From NCBI RefSeq assembly GCF_001767255.1, contig NZ_CP017639.1:2045233-2109232 (forward strand): a DNA stretch of 64,000 nucleotides, written 5' to 3'. This document shows positions 1 to 7,083 of the stretch, in pieces (position 1 is the stretch's first letter; every line of letters starts with the position of its first letter). Both the position numbers and the translations under genes were made by a program. The DNA is from Corynebacterium sp. NML98-0116. Lineage in GTDB: Bacteria > Actinomycetota > Actinomycetes > Mycobacteriales > Mycobacteriaceae. The notes under the pieces are model-generated. The model saw nothing but the letters and a program-made list of their open reading frames with translations, searched no databases and was not told the origin of the DNA.

Positions 1-431
1 CTGACGTCGTCGCGCCGTGGGCCGCCGCGAACCCGGAGCGCCTCAAGGTCGTCGACACTGCCGCCCAGGCCGCGACAGGCAAGCTCATCGCCAACCTCGC
101 GTTGGCCGTCACCATGCAGGGGTTCAAGGAGGCACTGCATATCGGCAACGCCCAAGGACTTGACGACGCCACCATCGTCGACATGCTCGGCTCCACTGGC
201 CTCGAGTTCATCGTGAACATGAAGTCCCCATTCCTGCTCGGGGAGCGCGACACCAACCCCGGCGACTTCTCCACCGACGCCATCGAGAAGGACGCGCGTT
301 TGATGCTCGCCACCGCCGAAGCTGCCGGCAAGGAGCTGCCGGCCGTGGCAGCCGCGGTTGCCTCCCTGCAGGAGCAGCAGAAGAAGGGCCACGGGGACGA
401 GGACTTCTCCTCAGTGGTGGTGTACCGCTAA
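1..431 (+). CDS. 3-hydroxyisobutyrate dehydrogenase-like NAD(P)-dependent oxidoreductase, C-terminal part
   Basis: Partial gene: the frame is open from base 3, so only the last 142 or so codons are present. The visible part is the all-helical C-terminal domain of the beta-hydroxyacid dehydrogenase family. The family signature G-K-L-I-A-N lies near the left edge (about residues 26-31 of the fragment) and carries the catalytic Lys and the substrate-binding Asn. The helices that follow (GFKEALHIGNAQGLD, then a D-A-I-E-K-D motif) match the usual end of these enzymes, and the protein ends normally. The NAD-binding Rossmann domain lies outside the window. The family oxidises 3-hydroxyisobutyrate or reduces small aldehyde acids such as tartronate semialdehyde; the substrate cannot be told from this half. 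Confidence 0.85.
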   Translation, partial: DVVAPWAAANPERLKVVDTAAQAATGKLIANLALAVTMQGFKEALHIGNAQGLDDATIVDMLGSTGLEFIVNMKSPFLLGERDTNPGDFSTDAIEKDARLMLATAEAAGKELPAVAAAVASLQEQQKKGHGDEDFSSVVVYR

Positions 432-445
432 TTTTCTGGGGAGCG

Positions 446-618
446 AGTGCCAAAGGACGCAATTCTTGTTCGGGGAGGACGAAAAAGCCCAGGTCGTGAA
501 AAGGGGGTTGCGTCCTTTGGCACTGGCACGGTTGAGAGGGCACCAAATTCCTGGATTTTCGCGCGGCGATTTGGAAAAGCCCAGGTCGAGCAAACTGCGT
601 GAGGGAATTTGGTGCGCG
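446..618. repeat. Intergenic modular inverted-repeat element, family A copy 1
   Basis: Two adjacent palindromic modules fill the gap between the dehydrogenase and the dedA-like gene. Module I has arms AGTGCCAAAGGACGCAA (446-462) and its exact reverse complement (508-524) around a 45-base loop. Module II has arms CACCAAATTCC (541-551) and GGAATTTGGTG (604-614). The same arms recur at about 4.3-4.6, 28.0-28.3 and 46.5-46.8 kb. This copy has order I-II and a shorter module I loop than the others. No open frame of note lies inside. Confidence 0.85.
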
Positions 619-625
619 CACCCGC

Positions 626-1330
626 CTACGCTTTCTTCGCCTGCCTCCTAAACGCGCCGAACATGATCACCACGATCAGGCCGATGGCGATCCAGTTGGC
701 CACCTTCGCGTACTGCTCCAGCACGTACACCACGGGCTCCCCGATCCACCATCCGAGGGCGAAGTACCCAAGTGACCACAGGGTTTTCGAGATGAAGTCC
801 AGCACCATGAACTTCCACAGCGGCATGCCGGTCATGCCCATCAGGACGAAGACGACGAAGGCGATGGGAAGTGGGATCGGTACGTAGGCGAGGAAGATTC
901 CCAGCCAGCCGAGTTTGAGGGCCCACTTTTCCACGCGTTCGATGTTGCGGGCGCTGCGCTTGGAGTTCTGCGCCTGCACGTCAAGGATTCCGCGCCCCCA
1001 CAGTTTGCCGGCCCACCAATAGATCCAGTCGAACTTGATGGCCATCAGCGTGCCGATGAGCAGGTAGCCCAGCCAGTGCTGCACCTCGCCGACGGCGGCG
1101 AGCGCGCCCGTCGACGCCGCTCCAATCCGGGAACCGGTAATGGCCAGCATGATGGGCGGGTGCAGCCCAAGCAGCCAGGCGCGAAGTGGGATCATCGCAA
1201 GGCCGAAGAGGCCTACGAAGCCGAACCAGCCAAGGCACCAGTAGTCGGCCTTGGTTGGTTTGCTGTTCCAGGGCATGCCTGGTTGTTCCCACCATTCTGG
1301 TTCGGGTGTGGTCTGCTCCTCACTTTGCAT
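626..1330 (-). CDS. DedA / VTT-domain family membrane protein
   Basis: A 234-residue polytopic inner-membrane protein. After a polar N-terminus there is a hydrophobic stretch at about 32-50, re-entrant-like segments around 85-110, and helices at about 140-230 containing the family features Y-V-P-I-P-L-P and an F-R-R-Q-A basic tail. DedA proteins are linked to lipid carrier flipping and membrane homeostasis; the substrate here is unknown. The gene starts 19 bases after the stop of the secreted CAP-domain gene upstream on the same strand, so the two are probably cotranscribed. Family-A repeats follow its stop and may separate it from the next unit. Length is normal for the family. Confidence 0.8.
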   Translation of the reverse strand: MQSEEQTTPEPEWWEQPGMPWNSKPTKADYWCLGWFGFVGLFGLAMIPLRAWLLGLHPPIMLAITGSRIGAASTGALAAVGEVQHWLGYLLIGTLMAIKFDWIYWWAGKLWGRGILDVQAQNSKRSARNIERVEKWALKLGWLGIFLAYVPIPLPIAFVVFVLMGMTGMPLWKFMVLDFISKTLWSLGYFALGWWIGEPVVYVLEQYAKVANWIAIGLIVVIMFGAFRRQAKKA

Positions 1331-1349
1331 AAGCAGAGAGTGTACCTAG

Positions 1350-2873
1350 CTAGAACATATTTAAGATTCCCGGGTTGGTGGCCACCACGATTCCGATGAG
1401 TGCCAGCAGCCCGAGTACCACACCGGCGATGATGCCGCCGGTGGAGGAGCCTTCCTTGTCGGCGCCGGTCAGTGCGTCGCAGTTGGCTTTGACGGGTTGG
1501 TATTCGGCTTCGGCGCGTTCGGTGGCTGCGCGGGCCTCGGCTGCGGCTGCCTTGGCGGTCGCAGCGGCAGCAGCCGCATCCTCCTGCGTCTGCTTCGCAG
1601 CCTTCAGCGCTTCCTCGGCGGCGGCCTGTCGGGCAGGCTGCGCCTCCTTGGCGGCGGAAAGCTCCTGCTCACGCTTTGCCACGAGCTCCTCCGCGGCCTG
1701 CAGCGCGCGTGCGGCTTCCAGGGTCCGCTCCGCCTTGTCGACGTCCTCTTCGCGCTCCTCGAGCGTTTGACGCTTGGTGGCGTCGCCAAACTCGATGGCG
1801 TGCTTGAGGCCGTCGTAGTAGGTGTTGAAGCGCTCGGTGTACTCGTCGACGGTGAACAGTGGAGTGCCCTGCTTCATCCAATGGGTGGCGAAGGTCTGCG
1901 CGTGGGCAATACGCCACGGGTACCCCTGGTACCGGAAGGCTTTGGTGTTCACAGCGAAGCCGGTGGCGCGCATGTCCGGGTTGACGATCGCCATGTAGTG
2001 GCCAGCGCCCGCCTCGAATGGTTTCTCGCCCTTCTCGAGTGCCTCGAAGTACGCGACGCGCTCCTCGTGGAACCAGCCCTTGAACGGGTTGTCGTAGTTC
2101 CAGGACAGGTTGTCCCAGCCGTTCTTCGAGTGCCCGCGCGGCAGCTGGTGCGACCAGTTCACGTTTACCTGGGCCTGCGCCATCAGGAAGTCGGAGACGG
2201 GCAGGGCGGGCTGGCCGTCGCTTTCGCGGAGCTCGTTGGCCTCGGGCAGCCAGCCAATGGCTGCCTTCATGTTGTCCAGGTGGGTGGCGTCGTCGGCCTC
2301 ACCGATGTGGGTGTCGTCCGCGATGCGGTAGCCCGTCTGCCCAGCCACCGGGTCTTCTTCTTTGAAGCGGAAGTCGGTGTTCAGTTCGGCGACGGCGTCG
2401 GTTGCGCCCATGGCTTCGAAGAAGCCGAGGGAGCCGCGGTCGAACTGCTGTTGCGCCTCGGCCTTGCTGGCTTCGAGGGCGGCGGCTGCTTCGGCGGCCC
2501 GCGCCTTCGCGTCCTCGAGCGCCTGCTGTGCAGATTCCGCCGTCACGCCGGCGGGCACTGCGGACTGTTTCGCGGTGCGGTCGGTGGTGGCGTCGTCAAG
2601 AAGGCGTTGGGCGGCGGCGACCATGCCCTTTGCTGCCTTGAGTTCTTCCTGGGCGGCGGCGACGTCGCGCTGCGCCGCATCGAGCGTCTGCTGTGTGGCG
2701 CGCTCGCGGTCCTGCGCATCGCGCTGCTTCGCGGTGGCGTCCTTGACCGCGTCGACAAGCGCCACGCAGCGAGCCTCCGTGAGCTGGGCGGTGTCCTCCG
2801 CCATGGCCTGCGGGGCCACCAACATGGCCGCTGAGCAGGTGGTAACGAGCATGAGTCCGAGCTGCTTCTTCAT
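1350..2873 (-). CDS. Secreted, membrane-anchored CAP (SCP-like) domain protein with coiled coils
   Basis: 507 residues. An N-terminal signal peptide ends near A-M-A-E (about residue 26). Residues about 30-145 are Ala/Glu/Lys-rich coiled coil. A central globular part (about 180-345) has CAP-superfamily features: W-S-H-Q and G-H-S-K-N-G, then G-W-F-H-E-E, then G-H-Y-M-A-I-V-N-P, the usual His/Glu cavity residues. A second coiled coil follows (about 370-465), then a C-terminal transmembrane helix starting G-G-I-I-A-G-V and a 6-8 residue tail. The layout suggests an extracytoplasmic domain held off the membrane by coiled coils. No enzymatic activity can be assigned. It heads a likely two-gene unit with the DedA gene and is divergent from the MFS gene 70 bases away. 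Confidence 0.75.
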   Translation of the reverse strand: MKKQLGLMLVTTCSAAMLVAPQAMAEDTAQLTEARCVALVDAVKDATAKQRDAQDRERATQQTLDAAQRDVAAAQEELKAAKGMVAAAQRLLDDATTDRTAKQSAVPAGVTAESAQQALEDAKARAAEAAAALEASKAEAQQQFDRGSLGFFEAMGATDAVAELNTDFRFKEEDPVAGQTGYRIADDTHIGEADDATHLDNMKAAIGWLPEANELRESDGQPALPVSDFLMAQAQVNVNWSHQLPRGHSKNGWDNLSWNYDNPFKGWFHEERVAYFEALEKGEKPFEAGAGHYMAIVNPDMRATGFAVNTKAFRYQGYPWRIAHAQTFATHWMKQGTPLFTVDEYTERFNTYYDGLKHAIEFGDATKRQTLEEREEDVDKAERTLEAARALQAAEELVAKREQELSAAKEAQPARQAAAEEALKAAKQTQEDAAAAAATAKAAAAEARAATERAEAEYQPVKANCDALTGADKEGSSTGGIIAGVVLGLLALIGIVVATNPGILNMF

Positions 2874-2943
2874 ACCGGCAGATTAGCAGGAAACTTTCGT
2901 AATTTTCCCAAATAAAAGCCAGAATTGTTCTAAGGTTTTGCCC

Positions 2944-4269
2944 ATGAAAACAGCACTGACCCGCACGCAGCGCCTCGATAGGCTGCCGGTTACCCCGAAA
3001 CACAAGAAGCTCCTCGTCGGATCGGGGGTGGGGTGGGCGCTCGACGCGATGGACGTCGGGCTGGTTTCCTTCGTCATCGCGGCGCTGGCCATGCACTGGG
3101 ATCTGGAGAAAACCACCACGAGCTGGATCGCGTCCGTGGGGTTCATCGGGATGGCGGTCGGCGCCTCCCTCGGCGGGCTGCTCGCGGACAAGCTGGGGCG
3201 CCGCCAGGTCTTCGCCCTCACTCTGCTGGTCTACGGCGTGGCAACGGGCGCCTCGGCGCTTGCCGGGTCGGTTGCTGTCCTGCTCGTGTTCCGTTTCCTC
3301 ACCGGCCTTGGCCTCGGCGCGGAGTTGCCCGTCGCGTCCACGCTGGTCAGCGAGTTCGCGCCGCTGAAGGTGCGCGGGCGGATGGTGGTCTGGCTCGAGG
3401 CGTTTTGGGCGGCGGGCTGGATTCTGGCGGCGGTCATCGGCACGTTCGTCGTCGCCGAGGGCGAAAACGGCTGGCGTTGGGGGCTTGCGCTCGGCGCCGT
3501 GCCTGCGCTCTACGCGCTGTATGTGCGCATGCAGCTGCCGGAATCGGTCCGCTTCCTGGAGTCGCGCGGCCGCGCCGAGGAAGCAGAGGCAGTGGTCCGC
3601 AGCTTCGAGGAGCAAGTCCCACCCGAACTACTTATCGACGCCCCCATCGCCACCACCGCCGATCCCGATGCAAGTGCTGGCAAAGGCACCCACATCTGGG
3701 GCCCCGAACTGCGCGCCCGCACCGCCGCCTTCTGGACCGTCTGGTTCTGCGTTTCCCTCGCCTACTACGGCGCGTTCACCTGGATCCCTTCCCTGCTTGT
3801 GGACCAAGGCTTCAGCCTCGTGCGCTCCTTCAGCTTCACGCTGATCATCACGCTGGCCCAGCTGCCCGGGTACGCCCTGGCCGGCTGGCTCATTGAGGTC
3901 TGGGGGCGCCGCACCACCCTCGCCGTCTTCCTGGCCGGGTCGGCGGTGTCGGCTGGGCTCTACGGGTTCGCCACCGCGCCCTGGCAGATCATCGCCGCAG
4001 GCTGCCTGCTCTCCCTGTTCAACCTGGGCGCGTGGGGTGCCCTCTACGCCATCGGTCCTGAGCTCTACCCCACCCAGATCCGCGCGACCGGCACGGGCGC
4101 CGCTGCGGCCTTCGGGCGCGTCGGTTCGATCCTGGCGCCGCTGATCGTCCCGCCAGTCCTGGCCTTCGGCGGCCACGCCAGCGTATTCGTGGTCTTCGCG
4201 GTGGCGTTCACCGTGGCAGCCGTGGCAGCGTTCGTCCTGCCGGAGCAGAAGGGCAAAACCCTCCTTTAA
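2944..4269 (+). CDS. MFS transporter, sugar/organic-acid (metabolite:H+ symporter) type
   Basis: A 441-residue, 12-helix major facilitator. The motif G-G-L-L-A-D-K-L-G-R-R-Q (about residue 80) is the MFS loop 2-3 signature, and V-R-G-R near residue 140 is the sugar-porter-like half-repeat signature. Early helix 1 carries W-A-L-D-A-M-D, typical of the aromatic-acid/niacin-type symporters. The ATG at 2944 is preferred over an in-frame TTG at 2938 because TAAGG lies about 9 bases upstream of it. The divergent neighbour is a secreted protein, so context does not reveal the substrate; niacin, aromatic acids or other carboxylates are all possible. CTTATCGACG, a window-wide repeated 10-mer, lies in this gene at 3631. 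Confidence 0.8.
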   Translation: MKTALTRTQRLDRLPVTPKHKKLLVGSGVGWALDAMDVGLVSFVIAALAMHWDLEKTTTSWIASVGFIGMAVGASLGGLLADKLGRRQVFALTLLVYGVATGASALAGSVAVLLVFRFLTGLGLGAELPVASTLVSEFAPLKVRGRMVVWLEAFWAAGWILAAVIGTFVVAEGENGWRWGLALGAVPALYALYVRMQLPESVRFLESRGRAEEAEAVVRSFEEQVPPELLIDAPIATTADPDASAGKGTHIWGPELRARTAAFWTVWFCVSLAYYGAFTWIPSLLVDQGFSLVRSFSFTLIITLAQLPGYALAGWLIEVWGRRTTLAVFLAGSAVSAGLYGFATAPWQIIAAGCLLSLFNLGAWGALYAIGPELYPTQIRATGTGAAAAFGRVGSILAPLIVPPVLAFGGHASVFVVFAVAFTVAAVAAFVLPEQKGKTLL

Positions 4270-4277
4270 CTGGACAC

Positions 4278-4560
4278 GCGCACCAAATTCCTTTCCCCAC
4301 CAAGGGGCGCGACCTGGGGAAACGCGACGTCGCCGTCCCAAAACCAAGGAATATGGTGCGTGTCCCGCTGCACCAGTGACAAAAGACGCACCCCTTTTTG
4401 GCTAGCCCTTTTGTGACCTGCGGTTATGCCGATCCTACTTTTTCGAGTTGCGTCCTTTGTCACTCGCCTCTTTTCCCAAGCACCACATTCCCTCACGCGA
4501 GGGGCGCGACCTGGGGAAACGCAAAACCCACCCGCCGAAATACTGGAATTTGGTGCGCGT
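4278..4560. repeat. Intergenic modular inverted-repeat element, family A copy 2 (order II-I-II)
   Basis: The 308-base gap between the MFS gene and cgoX is almost wholly occupied by this element and holds no gene. Module II: CACCAAATTCC (4281) pairs with GGAATATGGTG (4348). Module I: AGTGACAAAAGACGCA (4375) pairs with TTGCGTCCTTTGTCACT (4448-4464). A second module II: CACCACATTCC (4481) pairs with GGAATTTGGTG (4545). Both module II copies contain GCGACCTGGGGAAACGC in the loop, and the module I loop has GCTAGCCCTTTTGTGACCTG, related to the loops of copies 3 and 4. Confidence 0.85.
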
Positions 4561-4577
4561 TTCCGCCTAGAGTCCGC

Positions 4578-5984
4578 TTAAAGCAGGTCTTTCGCCGCCT
4601 GACGCGCGTTGCCGATCACGGCCGGGACCCCAACCCCGGCAACCCAGGCGCCTGTCACACCAACGCCGTCGATACCGGCGAGGGCGTCCTGGACCTTGGC
4701 CACGGTGGCCAGGTGGGTGGCGTCGTAACGCGGAAGGCCACCGAGCCAGCGCTGGACGAAGATCTCCTCGACGCCGGCGGCGCGGCCGTCGAAGCCGGTG
4801 ATGGTCTGCAGGTCGTCGAGGGCCCAGTCCACGAGGTCATCCTCGTTGGCGGTCAGGGCGACGTTGTCGCCGTAGCGGCCGAAGCTGGCGCGTACAAGGG
4901 CGCCGCCGCGCTCGGCGAGGTGCGGCCACTTACGCGACGAAAGCGTGAACGCCTTGGCGTGCACGTCCTTCGCATCGGTGCTGACCAGCACGCCGGAGTT
5001 CTCCGGCAGGCCCTCGTCGGTGGCGAAGCGCAGGCCCACCACGGCGGAGTTCGCCAACTCGACGGAGCGAAGCGCCTCGGAGGCCTCAGGGGCGATGTCG
5101 CGAAGCAGCAGCGCGGTCGTCGGCGCCGGGGTGGCCAACAGCACGCGGTCGTAGACGGTGTCTTCGCCACCCTTGAGGCGGAACCCCTCGCCCTCACGGC
5201 TGATGGACGGTATGAAGGCATCGACGTAGATGTTCGCGCCGGACTGCTCGGCGAGCGCCTCGTAGAGCTCCTGGTAGCCCTCGCGGAAGGTAGCGAAAAT
5301 GGGCGCAGGCTTCGAGGGCTTCGAGGCCTCAGAAGACCCAGCCGCGGCGACGGCCTTCTTCCGGGCGGCCTCCAGGTTGGCGACCGCGGTGGACAGGTGC
5401 ACCGGGCCGTCGGCGGCCAAGCGGTCGAACTCGGCGGCGAGCTGCGGCACGGTAGCGCGAACGCCCAGGTCATCGGCGGTGCAGGAGTACACCCCGCCAA
5501 GCAGGGAGGAAACGATGTTGTCCACGACGTCGTCGCCGTAGCGCTCGCGGACCAGGGCGCCGACGCTCATGTCGCCGCCGATGGTCCACTCGAAGCCCTC
5601 GCGCTCCGCCTCGGTGTCGATGCGCCGCGCGGTTTCCTCGCTGACCAGGTGCGCGACCGGTTCGGAGGTAGATGGGATCCCCATCATGCCGCCTGCCGGC
5701 ATAGCGCGGGTTTCGCCGTCGACGTACAGCAGGGAGCGCATCCCCGATGGGGAGACCAGCGAGTCTTGCAGGCCCAGCTCTTCGACGAGCTGCTTTGCTT
5801 CCGGGCGGCGCGCAATGAAGGCTTCTGCTCCCATATCGGTGGGGCCGCCGTCGAACGCAACGGTGTACAGCTTGCCGCCGATGCGGTCGTTGCCTTCGTA
5901 GACGTCGACGGTGTGGCCGGAGTTGCGCAGCTCAAACGCTGCGGTCAGCCCGGCAAGCCCTGCACCGACAATGGCGATATTCAA
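4578..5984 (-). CDS. cgoX: Coproporphyrinogen III oxidase (protoporphyrinogen oxidase HemY/HemG family)
   Basis: 468-residue FAD enzyme. In actinobacteria this family oxidises coproporphyrinogen III to coproporphyrin III, the oxygen-dependent step of the coproporphyrin-dependent haem route. The N-terminus has the dinucleotide-binding motif V-G-A-G-L-A-G-L-T-A-A, followed by the E-x(3)-R-I-G-G-K motif and a G-A-E-A-F substrate-side segment; the C-terminus (G-V-G-V-P-A-V-I-G-N-A) closes the FAD site. It starts with TTG, supported by AAGGAGAT about 8 bases upstream. It is the last gene of the haem block, 25 bases after hemE. In C. glutamicum hemL is expected next (from memory), but here a family-A repeat and an MFS gene follow. 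Confidence 0.93.
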   Translation of the reverse strand: MNIAIVGAGLAGLTAAFELRNSGHTVDVYEGNDRIGGKLYTVAFDGGPTDMGAEAFIARRPEAKQLVEELGLQDSLVSPSGMRSLLYVDGETRAMPAGGMMGIPSTSEPVAHLVSEETARRIDTEAEREGFEWTIGGDMSVGALVRERYGDDVVDNIVSSLLGGVYSCTADDLGVRATVPQLAAEFDRLAADGPVHLSTAVANLEAARKKAVAAAGSSEASKPSKPAPIFATFREGYQELYEALAEQSGANIYVDAFIPSISREGEGFRLKGGEDTVYDRVLLATPAPTTALLLRDIAPEASEALRSVELANSAVVGLRFATDEGLPENSGVLVSTDAKDVHAKAFTLSSRKWPHLAERGGALVRASFGRYGDNVALTANEDDLVDWALDDLQTITGFDGRAAGVEEIFVQRWLGGLPRYDATHLATVAKVQDALAGIDGVGVTGAWVAGVGVPAVIGNARQAAKDLL

Positions 5985-6009
5985 TGGGGATCTCCTTAAT
6001 TTATTGAAT

Positions 6010-7056
6010 TTATGCTTCGTGGATCATTGCGACGGCGTCGGTGATGGCGCCTGCATCGGTGGTCGGCAAGACGCCGTGCCCGAGGTTGAAGATGTGGCCG
6101 GTGGCGGTGCCGGCGTCGATAGCTCGGGCGGCCTCCGCCTTGATGCGGCGCACTTCTTCCTGCACCACGGCGGGGCCGGCGAAGAGCATGGCCGGGTCGA
6201 GGTTGCCCTGCAGCACGCGCGGGGACGCAAAGCGCGTGGCGGCGACGTCGAGCGGCACGCGCCAGTCGACGCCCATCACCTCGGAACCGGCCTCGGACAT
6301 CGCGCCGAGCAGCTCACCCGTGGCCACACCGAAGTGGATGCGCGGGATCACGCCCTCGACCTCCTTCAGGATCTCGGCGGAGTACGGCAGGACGTGCTCG
6401 CGGTAGTCGGCCTCTGTGAGGAAGCCCTCCCAGGAGTCGAAGAGCTGCATGGCGTCGATGCCGGCGTCGACCTGCGTGCGCAGGAACGCGCTGATGGTCG
6501 GCACGAGGCGGCGCATCAGGGCGTGCCACGTGTCCGGGTCGCCGTGCATCATGGCCTTCGTCTTCTCGTGGTTCTTGCTCGGCCCGCCCTCGATGAGGTA
6601 GCTGGCCAGCGTAAACGGTGCGCCGACAAAGCCGATCAGGGCCTGGGTGTCGGTGAGCTCGTCGAGAATCATCTCGATGCCCTTGGCCACTTCCTCAACG
6701 TTGTGGTCCAGCACCGGCAAATTATCGACGTCCTCTTTCGTCGTAATCGCCTTCTCCATCACTGGGCCGCGGCCCGGCACGATCTCCACGCCGATACCCG
6801 CCGCTTTCAGCGGCACGACGATATCGGAAAAGAGAATCGCCGCATCCATGTCGTGGCGGCGCACCGGCTGCATCGTGATCTCGGCGAGGAGCTCCGGCAT
6901 GAAGCAGGAGTCCAGCATGGAGATGCCTTCACGGACTTTGCGGTATTCCGGCAGCGAGCGCCCGGCCTGGCGCATAAACCACACCGGGGTGCGTGAGGGC
7001 GTGCGGCCGTTGGCGGCCTCAATGAGCGGGGCAGAAGAAAGGTCGCGTCTGGTCAT
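6010..7056 (-). CDS. hemE: Uroporphyrinogen decarboxylase
   Basis: 348 residues, normal length. It removes the four acetate carboxyls of uroporphyrinogen III to give coproporphyrinogen III in the cytoplasm. The N-terminal signature P-V-W-F-M-R-Q-A-G-R-S-L-P-E-Y (about residues 24-38) is the defining UroD motif, and the second signature region G-F-V-G-A-P-F-T-L-A-S-Y is also present. The ATG is preceded by GGTGGGAGACT. The gene begins 27 bases after the P-type-ATPase-like gene and is followed closely by cgoX, so it belongs to the same haem transcription unit. Confidence 0.95.
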   Translation of the reverse strand: MTRRDLSSAPLIEAANGRTPSRTPVWFMRQAGRSLPEYRKVREGISMLDSCFMPELLAEITMQPVRRHDMDAAILFSDIVVPLKAAGIGVEIVPGRGPVMEKAITTKEDVDNLPVLDHNVEEVAKGIEMILDELTDTQALIGFVGAPFTLASYLIEGGPSKNHEKTKAMMHGDPDTWHALMRRLVPTISAFLRTQVDAGIDAMQLFDSWEGFLTEADYREHVLPYSAEILKEVEGVIPRIHFGVATGELLGAMSEAGSEVMGVDWRVPLDVAATRFASPRVLQGNLDPAMLFAGPAVVQEEVRRIKAEAARAIDAGTATGHIFNLGHGVLPTTDAGAITDAVAMIHEA

Positions 7057-7083
7057 AGTCTCCCACCCTACCGCCGTTGCGGT

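Noticed and set aside
446..618. Family A elements as ordinary Rho-independent terminators
   Set aside because: The arms are separated by 40-65 base loops, T-tracts are missing, the modules recur with conserved loop words, and they span up to 280 bases. They may still stop transcription, but that does not explain their structure.
1497..2834. Long plus-strand frame opposite the CAP protein gene
   Set aside because: Shadow of a GC-rich coiled-coil gene; Gly/Leu/Arg-biased translation without domain features.
4398..5999. Long plus-strand frame over cgoX and the repeat
   Set aside because: Antisense shadow of cgoX; it runs through the intergenic repeat and has no ribosome site or family features.
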